64,000 nucleotides of DNA, taken from assembly GCA_964647625.1 (NCBI GenBank), contig CAZYHZ010000013.1, forward strand, positions 1 through 64,000, in the 5' to 3' direction. The translations under genes and the position numbers were made by a program. Below are positions 25,317 to 33,600 of the stretch, piece by piece; position 1 is the first letter of the stretch, and each line of letters starts with the position of its first letter. Below the pieces are notes generated by a model. That model made no database searches and was not told the DNA's origin. It saw only the letters and a program-made list of their open reading frames with translations. The stretch comes from DASRJG01 sp964647625 (GTDB lineage Bacteria; Acidobacteriota; Polarisedimenticolia; Polarisedimenticolales; DASRJG01).

Positions 25317-26180
25317 ATGAAAAACCTAATCAGCCTTCTCGTCTCCGTCGCAACGCTCTCCACCTCAGCCCTCTACGCCGCGGACGCCAAGAAGATCGAC
25401 TTTCCGCAGGCGAGCCCCTCGGCCACCGTGAAGGAAAAGGTCGGCGTCACCGACGTCTCGGTCGAGTACTCGAGGCCGGGCGTCAAGGACCGCAAGATCT
25501 TCGGTGGGCTCGTGCCTTACGGTGACGTGTGGCGCACCGGCGCCAACGCCGCGACCAAGCTCACCTTCAGCACGGACGTCAAGCTCGGCGGCACCGCGGT
25601 GCCCGCCGGCTCGTACGCCCTGTTCACGATCCCCGGCGAAACCGAGTGGACCGTGATCCTGAGCAAGGTCGTCGAGGGCCAGTGGGGCTCGTACGCCTAC
25701 GACCAGAAGGACGACCAGGCGCGCATCAAGGTGAAGTCCGTCGCGCTGGTCGAGCCGCTCGAGACGATGACCATCGGCGTGCAGGACATCCGCGCCGGCA
25801 AGGGCAACCTCGTGATCGCGTGGGAGAAGACGAAGGTCCCCATCGAGATCGACACCGAGGTCGCGAAGCGGCTCAAGCCGCAAATCGAAGCCGCCATGGC
25901 CGGCAGCGGCGAGAAGCCGTACTTCTCGGCGGCGATGTTCTATTACGAGAACGATCTCGACATCAAGCTCGCCAAGGAGTGGATCCAGGCCGCGGTCAAG
26001 GCGCAGCCGGACGCGGTGTGGATGGTGTACCGCGAGGGCCTGATCCTGAAGAAGGCCGGCGACAAGGCGGGTGCCTTGGCGGCCGCCCAGCAGGCGCGCG
26101 CGCTGGCTCAGAAGGAAAAGGGCGAGGAGAAGGCGGAGTACACGCGGCTGAGCGATGGCTTGATCGCAAGTCTCAAATAG
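25317..26180 (+). CDS. Secreted DUF2911 protein, second copy
   Basis: 287 residues. The signal peptide covers 1-21 (Ala-Leu-Tyr-Ala-Ala). The DUF2911 domain has the same marks as the copy at 23136-23984 ('VGVTDVSVEYSrPGVKDRKIFGGLVPYGdVWRTGANAATKL', 'PAGsYALFTIPGEtEWTVIL'). A helical C-terminal tail ends in 'EKAEYTRLSDGLIASLK', also seen as a remnant at 26897-26965. The start is the ATG at 25317, which opens the signal peptide. Confidence 0.87.
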   Translation: MKNLISLLVSVATLSTSALYAADAKKIDFPQASPSATVKEKVGVTDVSVEYSRPGVKDRKIFGGLVPYGDVWRTGANAATKLTFSTDVKLGGTAVPAGSYALFTIPGETEWTVILSKVVEGQWGSYAYDQKDDQARIKVKSVALVEPLETMTIGVQDIRAGKGNLVIAWEKTKVPIEIDTEVAKRLKPQIEAAMAGSGEKPYFSAAMFYYENDLDIKLAKEWIQAAVKAQPDAVWMVYREGLILKKAGDKAGALAAAQQARALAQKEKGEEKAEYTRLSDGLIASLK

Positions 26181-26227
26181 ACGTTTCGGCGGAAGTGGAC
26201 GTATCACGGGCGAAGGAGGACGCGCCC

Positions 26228-26896
26228 GTGATACGACCCGTCGTCTCGGCCCTCTTCGTTTGCAGCGCGATCGCGATCACCCCGTCGCCGGCGCTCGACG
26301 CTTACAACTCCACTCGAAGCCGCGCATTGGAAAACGTGGCCGAAGAGCTGGCCCATCGCGCCGTGTTCGAGAAGGAGAACCAGCTCGAACACTGGAAAGA
26401 ATCACTCGATTTGACCGAACAGGCCTACGCGGCGGCAACGAACGACATCGCACGAGCGCACCTTCTCGGCAGGCTCGCCGAGCGAGCCTTCTACGCAGAG
26501 GAGCTCGAAAAGGCGAACGCCTACGCGGAGCAGGCACTGGCGACGAAGGTGACGTCGGACGGATTTCCCATTCCCATCGGCGACAACGTCCACCAGGCCC
26601 ATCTCGTGCTCGGCAAGCTGGCGCTCCTCGAGGGTGATGCCGCCGCGGCCGCGCAACATCTCCTCGATGCGGGCCGCACTCCGGGGAGTCCCGCTCTCGA
26701 CAGCTTCGGCCCCAACATGGGCCTCGCAAAGCTGCTGCTCGAGCGCGGTGACCGGGACGACGTTGTGGAGTACCTCCGTCTATGCGGCAACTTCTGGAAG
26801 TTTGGCGTCGAGAGAGGGACCCTCGGCGCCTGGATCGCGGAAGTCCAGCAGGGCGGAACACCCGATTTCGGCGCGAATCTGGTCTACGGCTTGTAG
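26228..26896 (+). CDS. Exported helical (TPR-like) protein of unknown function
   Basis: 222 residues from a GTG with GAAGGAGG about 8 bases before. The N-terminus is hydrophobic (residues 4-20), likely a signal peptide. The rest is helical, with tandem repeats resembling TPRs ('LTEQAYAAAtNDiaRAHLLGRLaerAfYAeELekAnaYAEQAL', 'VHQAHLVLGKLALLEGDaaaAAqHLLdAG'). No enzyme motif is seen. It follows the DUF2911 gene by 47 bp and is probably co-transcribed. A DUF2911-tail remnant continues in the same frame beyond its TAG. Confidence 0.7.
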   Translation: MIRPVVSALFVCSAIAITPSPALDAYNSTRSRALENVAEELAHRAVFEKENQLEHWKESLDLTEQAYAAATNDIARAHLLGRLAERAFYAEELEKANAYAEQALATKVTSDGFPIPIGDNVHQAHLVLGKLALLEGDAAAAAQHLLDAGRTPGSPALDSFGPNMGLAKLLLERGDRDDVVEYLRLCGNFWKFGVERGTLGAWIAEVQQGGTPDFGANLVYGL

Positions 26897-26965
26897 CAGA
26901 AGGCCAAGGCGGAATACACGCGGCTGATCGAGGGGTTGATCGACGTGCGCGCTGAATGGCACTGA
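26897..26965 (+). pseudogene. Remnant of a DUF2911 gene 3' end
   Basis: Directly after the TAG of the preceding gene, and in its frame, 22 codons encode a peptide with 'KAEYTRLIEGLI'. This matches the tail of the DUF2911 protein ending at 26180 ('KAEYTRLSDGLI'). The DNA similarity covers about 45 bp. It is too short to work alone and reads as the scar of a tandem duplication. Confidence 0.6.
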
Positions 26966-26980
26966 TACACTGGTGTTTGG

Positions 26981-27178
26981 ATGCGCGAGCGCACCTTCAT
27001 CGATGACGTCGGCGACGACAAGATCGCGGCCGCGCAAGCTGCCCTGATCGACGATGCCGGTGTCGACCTGAGCCTGGTGGACTTCATGCTCGCGCTCAGT
27101 CCGGCCGAGCGGCTCGACGCCATGTACCGGCACGCCGTTTCGATCTCTCGGATCCTCCCTCGTGAGCGGACCGACTAG
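26981..27178 (+). CDS. Small helical partner of a minimal nucleotidyltransferase (module 1)
   Basis: 65 residues, highly charged and helical. The C-terminal half reads 'LALSPAERLDAMYRHAVSISRI', a motif shared in position and character with the small proteins at 38103 and 44994. Its end overlaps the nucleotidyltransferase gene by 17 bp. Pairing suggests an antitoxin or partner subunit; this is inferred from arrangement only. Confidence 0.65.
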   Translation: MRERTFIDDVGDDKIAAAQAALIDDAGVDLSLVDFMLALSPAERLDAMYRHAVSISRILPRERTD

Positions 27179-27650
27179 GACCGCGGAGATCCTCGAAGTC
27201 CTCCTACGGCACGAGGTCGAGCTCGTCGTCGTGGGGATGACGGCGGCGGTGCTTCAGGGAGCCCCGGCGCTCACGTTCGATCTGGATATGGTCTACTCGC
27301 GCGACCCCGCGAACGTCGGGCGGCTGATGGCCGCGCTGCGCGAGATGGGCGCAGTCTTCCGGGCGGATCCACGCATGATCGCTCCTGACGAATCGCACTT
27401 GTCGACGAGAGGCCACAAGCTGCTCGACACCAAGCTGGGACAGCTCGATGTCCTCGGGACACTGACAGAGGATCTTGGATTCGACGAGCTCGTTCGCGAC
27501 ACGATCGAGATTCCGGTGGGCGCGTCGAAAGTGCGGGTTCTTTCCCTCGCCAAACTCATCGAGGTCAAGGAGCGCGCCGGTCGCGCGAAGGACCTGGCGG
27601 TGCTGCCGCTGCTGCGTGCGACGCTCGATCGCATCCGCGGAAGAACGTGA
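27162..27650 (+). CDS. Minimal nucleotidyltransferase-fold protein (module 1)
   Basis: 162 residues from a GTG. The N-terminal part fits the nucleotidyltransferase core: 'VELVVVGMTAAVLQGaP', then D-L-D in 'LTFDLDMVY' as the metal-binding pair. A third acid is likely in 'GQLDVLG'. The C-terminal helix 'LAKLIEVKERAGRAKDLAVLPLL' is seen in many DUF6036/AbiEii-like proteins. Such proteins are often toxins or phage-defence components. The frame is intact, in contrast to module 3. Confidence 0.75.
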   Translation: MSGPTRTAEILEVLLRHEVELVVVGMTAAVLQGAPALTFDLDMVYSRDPANVGRLMAALREMGAVFRADPRMIAPDESHLSTRGHKLLDTKLGQLDVLGTLTEDLGFDELVRDTIEIPVGASKVRVLSLAKLIEVKERAGRAKDLAVLPLLRATLDRIRGRT

Positions 27651-27674
27651 CGTTCACGGGGCCGCCTGTACGAA

Positions 27675-30600
27675 CTAGTTCGGGACCGGCTCGCAGGTCG
27701 GGGGATCCAGGTCGCTCGTGGCCCGCTTCAGCTCCTCGGCATCGGCGTCCAGGCACGCTTTCTTGTAGGGCTCCCAGTCGGCGTCGCTGTCGAGATTGTC
27801 TTCGTCATAGTCCCAGGGGTCGTCCTTCCCCTGATCCCAAAACCTCTGCTTCAGGTCGTGACACTCGCACGTCTCGTAGCTGTTGTCCGAGTAGACATGT
27901 CCGAAGATCGACTTTTCGATGATGCGGATGGTCCACACCTGGCACGGAACCAGGCAGTCCACGTTCCGGCATCGCTGCGTGTAGTAGTGCAGCGCGGAGA
28001 CCAGGCAGTGGTACTCCTTCCCCATCGGCAGGGGTTTGTTGACCGGGTTGTTCCCGAAATCGCCGGCGGCGTTGCCGCGACGTTCCCGCTCCGCGCAGGC
28101 GGCGGCCTCGTCCCGCGAGAGAGGCCGTCCGCCCCGCGTGTCCTGATAGCGGTGCCGGAAGTAGCCGAGGCCGCTCTCGGGATCGAAGCGGCGTCCCATG
28201 AACAGGTAGGCGTTGCCGATCTGGGAGCTGGCTAACGGACTGCCGGACGGGTCGAGGAACTGCGGCGTCCCGTAGTCGCCGTACGCGTTTCGCTCGAGGA
28301 CGGACCCCGACGCGTCGGTGACCATCACGGTGCTGCCCAGATCGTCCGCATGGTGGAACTGGGCCACCCCGCCTCGCTTCGTCTGAAGCAGCGCGTCGAT
28401 CCCTTCGCCCCACACGTGGCTCGCGAGCGTGGCGCCGAACGCGTCTTCTTCTTCGAGCTCGTCGAAGCCCGAGTGCCGGAATCTCGTGATCGACCCGGCG
28501 ACGTTCTTCTCGATGCGGCGGCCGGCGGAGTCGTAGCGATAGGTCGTCGTCTGGCCCGTGTTCGAGTCGGTGAAGCTGACGAGCTCGTCCAGCGCATTGA
28601 AACCGAACGTGTAGGGGTAGGCCTGGATCAGGTTCCCGTTGGCATCGTACAGGCGTGACCCCCAGGGCGTGTAGCTGTACTGATTCATCTGGCGGTCGGC
28701 CGGCTCCGGCGTGGTCGAGTCCATGTAATACGAACCGTAGTCGGGGCCCGTCGTGAACGTTCGGTTTCCCACGCCGTCCAAGGTGTAGTCGATCGTCGGC
28801 CCCGAAGAAGACTGCGAATGGATGAGCTGATTGACCGAGTCGAACGAGAAGTACTTGGATTCGACCGCGAACGAGAACGGCGTCGAGCTGTTCTGCGTGA
28901 TCTTGTTGTGCGACGGGTCCCACGAATACGTGCGGTCGTCGAGCACGGCGGCGTCCGAGATCCGGCTGTGGCGCGTCTCCGCGATGCGGCGATCGGTGTC
29001 GTAGGAATCGTCGAGCCGCAGCCCGTTGCCGTAATCCAGCCGCTGGACGCGCTGCCTGCCGATGTACGAGTAAGTCCCGATCGTGCTTCCGGGACCGGGA
29101 GGATCGTCGCGCACGACATAGCGCCGGTCGAGGGAGTCGTACGTGTAGACGATGTTCCGGCCGCCGGGGTACACGAGCCGCGTGCGGTTGCCGTTGCCGT
29201 CGAAGGTGATCACCGTGGTCTTCTGGACGCCGCCTGGCAGGACCTGCTCGGTTTCCTGGGTGACGTAGCCGAGCGAGTTGCGCTCGAGCACGAGCAGCGA
29301 ATCGTCGTCCTGGGTGCGGACGAGGTGATCCGTCCCGTCGTACTGGTACTGCTCGAGCGTCGTGTCCGGCGAAACGCCGGGCCCCGGCACGATGGAGCGC
29401 GTCGACATGCGCTCCTTGGCGTCATAGGTGTAGCTGAACGCATTGCCGTTCGCATCGGCCTTGGCCGTGAGCTTGTCGAAGGGGTTGTAGGAGAAGGTGA
29501 CCGACGTGCCGTCGGCGTAGGTGCGCGCCGTGCGGCGATTCAGCGAATCGTACGAGTAGCTGGTCGTGTTCCCGTTGTCGTCGGTTCGCGACGCAAGCCG
29601 CGAGCTGGCGTCCCAGCTCTGCTGCAGCTGGATCGTGTGCGTGACCGAACCACTGCCGTCGCCCGTGTTGGTGAGGGCTTGCTGGGTCGAGACGAGCCGG
29701 TCCAGGCCGTCGTAGATGTACCGGGTCGTGTTCCCGCGGCCGTCGATGACGACCGCGGAGTTGCCGCGCGAATCGTACTCGTGGGTGAGGGTGTCGCCGG
29801 CGTTGTCGGTTTGCTGGGTCGGGCGATCCAGGTTGTCGTAGGTGTACGTCGTCTGGAAGCTCTGCGTGGGTCCGCCGGCATCCGGCAGATCGACCTCGAG
29901 GAGGCCCGTCCGATTGGAGTTGGCATCGTACGAGTACGTGGCCGTGTTGCCGCGGGCGTCGGTCTCGACGCGCAGGCGGTCGGCGCCGTCGTACGCGTAC
30001 GTCGTCGTATGAGAGTTGTCGTCGGTCACCGAGGCGCGCTGCGAGTTCGGCGTGTAGACGGTCTGCACGGACGATTGCCCGTCGCCGATCGGGGATTGAG
30101 TCTCCGTATCGAAGAAGGCGTCGTCGGTGCGGGTGAGCCGGTCCATGGCGTCATACTGGTAAGACGACTGCGCCAAGCGGACGTTGCCAGATCCGCCGTT
30201 CACGTCGAGCAGCTCTCCCATCACGAGGTCGCCTACCTTGTTCCCATTGGCGTCGTAGTGGTAGGTGGTGACGTTGCCCATCGGATCGGTGCGCAGGACA
30301 CGGCGATCGAAGCCGTCGTAGGCGAACGTCGTCACGCTCGCACCGGCTTCGAGCCCTCTTCGGACGGCCTTGAGATTTCGGTTCCCGTCGTAATCGCCTT
30401 GCGTCGTCGAGGGTGTCGCGCTCCCTTCGCCGCGCGTCTCGCGGTACGGGAGGTCCCTCTCGTCGTACAGCACGCGGCGGACGTTGAACGGATCGGCACC
30501 CGAGGTCGCCTGCCCGTAGCGCGTCAGCGTGCGGTTGCGGTTCGCGTCGTAGACGTAGTCGGTGATGACGCTGCTCGAGTCATCGACCTCGCTGTTCCGG

Positions 30601-33600
30601 GACGTGACCCGGTCCAGGGCATCGTAAGAGAAGATGGTCGTGAAGAAGTTGTTCGACTGGAGCGCGCCCGTCTCGTCGAAGTTCCAGACGTCAACACGGG
30701 AGACCTTGTTCGCGGGGTCGTAGTACGTGTCCGTGCGGTAGCGGATTCCGCTCCCGGTCGTCACCTCGCGCGAGAATTTCTGCACCACCTGATCGAGCGA
30801 GTTGACGACGTACTGGGTGTCGTGCCCGCGGGGGTCGGTCATCCGGACGAGCTTCCCGACGGAGTTGTACTCGTAGACGGTCGCCAAGTTGAATCCGCCC
30901 GCGTCCACGAGCCGCTGGAGCAGGTAGCCGTTCTGGGAACCCGAAGAGTAGTAGCTGAGCTCGTCGCGCCGCCGGTGGCCGCTACCGTTGTCCGGGAGTG
31001 TGTGAGCCGTCTGCTGTCCGTAGATGTTGTACTCGAAGTCCTCCACGATCGTGGGTATGCGGTGCTGCGTGTGAAGCAGGTTTCCGTGGGCGTCGTAGGT
31101 ATACAGCGTCTGGTTCCCGCGGCCGTCGACGTGGCGGGTGACCATGTTCGGGCCGCAGCATCCTCCCGCGTTCAGGTCGTACTCGAATATTTCGACGATC
31201 TCGGATTGGTCGCTGCCGATGGCCCCCGGGTCGCGGTGGACCTCCCGGAGGTTTCCGCGGGACCGGACCGCGGCGCATGGATTCAAGTCCGCCTCGTACA
31301 CCCATCGCCGGCTGTTGCCGTTCGGGTCAACGACCCGCGTCAGGAGCGAATCGCGGTTGTGCTCGTAGATCGTGTCGAACCAGTCCGGGTCGTCCGGCCG
31401 CAGCTTCCCCGTGGGCCGGTTCGTCGAGTCGGTGGTCGGAGTGTCGGGATTGGCCCGTCCCGTGTACTCCCGCTTCCGGACGAGACGATTCTTGAAGTCG
31501 AACGAGAATTCGCGGACGTTGCCGACGCGATCGTTCACGATCGCCTTGTCGATCGCATACCCGTTCGCTTCCGCAGGAGTCTGCGCAACGTAGACGATGT
31601 CGACGTTGTCCCCGGGATCGCCCCAGATCTGGCGGGTCACGTGGTCGAAATTGGGGTCCGTGGGATCGGTGGTCGAAGCGTAGAGGTTCGTGACCCACAT
31701 CACGCCGCGCGGATCGGTGATCGTGAGCAGGTTGTGATTGAGCCGGTCGTCCACGAAGCCTTTGGTGTAGGTGTAGACCGTCGTCTTCCCGAGCGGGTAG
31801 TCGTTTCCGGTGGGAGTCCCGGTGACGAGCGGCGAGCGAGCCGACTTCAGGTCTCCGGCGGCTCCGCCCGCGTCGCCCGACTGGTAGTAGACGTAGCGGA
31901 CCTGCCGCCCGGCGAAATCCGTCACGGTCGCGATGCGCCCGCTGGGGTCGTACCCGATCGTGATGTTCCGGCCGAGCGTGTCGGTCACGGTCGTGAGCTT
32001 GCCCGTTCCGTCGTACAGGAACGTGAGTGAGTTCCCGTTGCGGTCGACGATGCTCGCGATCTTCCCGGCCGCCGGAGACGCATCGAGCGCCTTGAAGTTC
32101 CACTGGCTCGTGTCCGGGAACGTCAGCCGGAAGCTGAGATCGCCGAGCTTGCTCAGGATCCGGAAGAACTCGCTGCGAGTCCACGTGCCGTCAGGCTGCA
32201 AGGAGTAGACGTCGGCGCGCGTGTTGCCGTCCTCCACCATCATGTTCGCGCCCGATGCGATGACGCGCAGGTTGTAGGAGAAGTCCCACCCGTTCCCCAG
32301 CGCGGTCGTGAAGGCGAAACGGGAGCGGTAGCGCCGCGCCCACACGAAATCGAGGCCGCGGCCCGCGATCCGGAGGTCGACGGCCTCGTGATGGAACTCA
32401 CCCGCGAACAGGTTCACGTCCTTGGCGCCCGTGCGCTCGTCTTCGCGGTGCGGGTCGCAGTTACACGGCTCCGCGGGCGGGGGAACGGGCGGCTCCATCG
32501 AGGATTGGGTCGTCACCTGGTAGTAGAAGATGATCCCGGCAGGCGGCGTGTCGCCCCACGTCGTCGCGTACGTGCGGCCGAGATCGCTCGCCGCATCGAG
32601 GACCCGCTGGGGGGACGACGAGCGCGTCACACGATAGGGGACGGCGCCTCCGGTCCAGTTGAGCGTCACGGCCCCCGGGCCCGGACCTTTCGCAGCCGTG
32701 AGCGTGATCCCATCGGGGTCGGACTTCACGTACGACGTCGGCACGCCGGAGCAGACGCCTCCCTTGCACACATCGTCGGTCGTGCAGGCGCTCCCGTCGT
32801 CGCAAGGCGCGTCGTTGGGGTCGTGAATGCAACCCAGCGCCGGCGAGCACGAATCGTCCGTGCAGACGTTCCCGTCGTCGCAATTCGTCGGCGGGCCAGG
32901 GGAGCACGCCCCGCCGCTGCACGTATCGCCCGACGTGCACGGATTTCCGTCGCTGCACGCGGTGCCGTCGGCGTCGGTCGCGAAGCTCGCATCGATCGTG
33001 TGGTTCTTGGCGACGTCCGTGAACGTGTAGGTGGTGACTGTTCCCACCGACGCGCCGTCGACCAGGACGCCGGCGACGTGATGGCACGCGGTCGGTGCGA
33101 TCGTGAACGACTGGCTCGCGCCCGAAAGAACCGTCACAGACCCTGAGGGCGAGATCGAGCCGCCCGCCCCTGCGGTGGCGGTGATCGTCGATGAAGTCAG
33201 CGGATCGACGATCGCCGCGAGCTTCGGCTGCACCACACCGCCGACCACGGTGAACCCTCCGCCCGCGTACACCGTGCCCCCGCTGACGGTCAGCCAGTAG
33301 ACCCCCGAGCTCGCGCCGGGATTCCAGGACGTGGCCGTGCCGCTCACCGCGTCGAGCGCCGCGAGCCGGACTCGCCCCGTCCCCCCGTTGATGGTGGTGA
33401 AATCCCCACCGGCGTAAATCGTCCCCGGGCCTGCCGCGAGCGAATAGACTGCGTTGCTCGCGTTGGGGTCCCAGCCCGTCACGGCGCCGCTCACGGCATC
33501 GAACGCCGCGAGCCGGTTCCGGGGCGTCGCGCCATTGACGTTCAAGAAGAGCCCGCCCGCGTAAACGCTCCCGCCGGTCTGCGCCAGGGCGTACACCGAA

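Noticed and set aside
27162..27650. Nucleotidyltransferase as immunity gene of the RHS tip
   Set aside because: It is convergent, not downstream on the same strand, and has its own partner gene like the other two modules.
28818..32030. 1070-codon open frame antisense to the RHS gene
   Set aside because: High-GC coding DNA often leaves antisense frames open. The product is low-complexity Val/Arg/Gly with no domain, and the RHS gene on the other strand is unmistakable.
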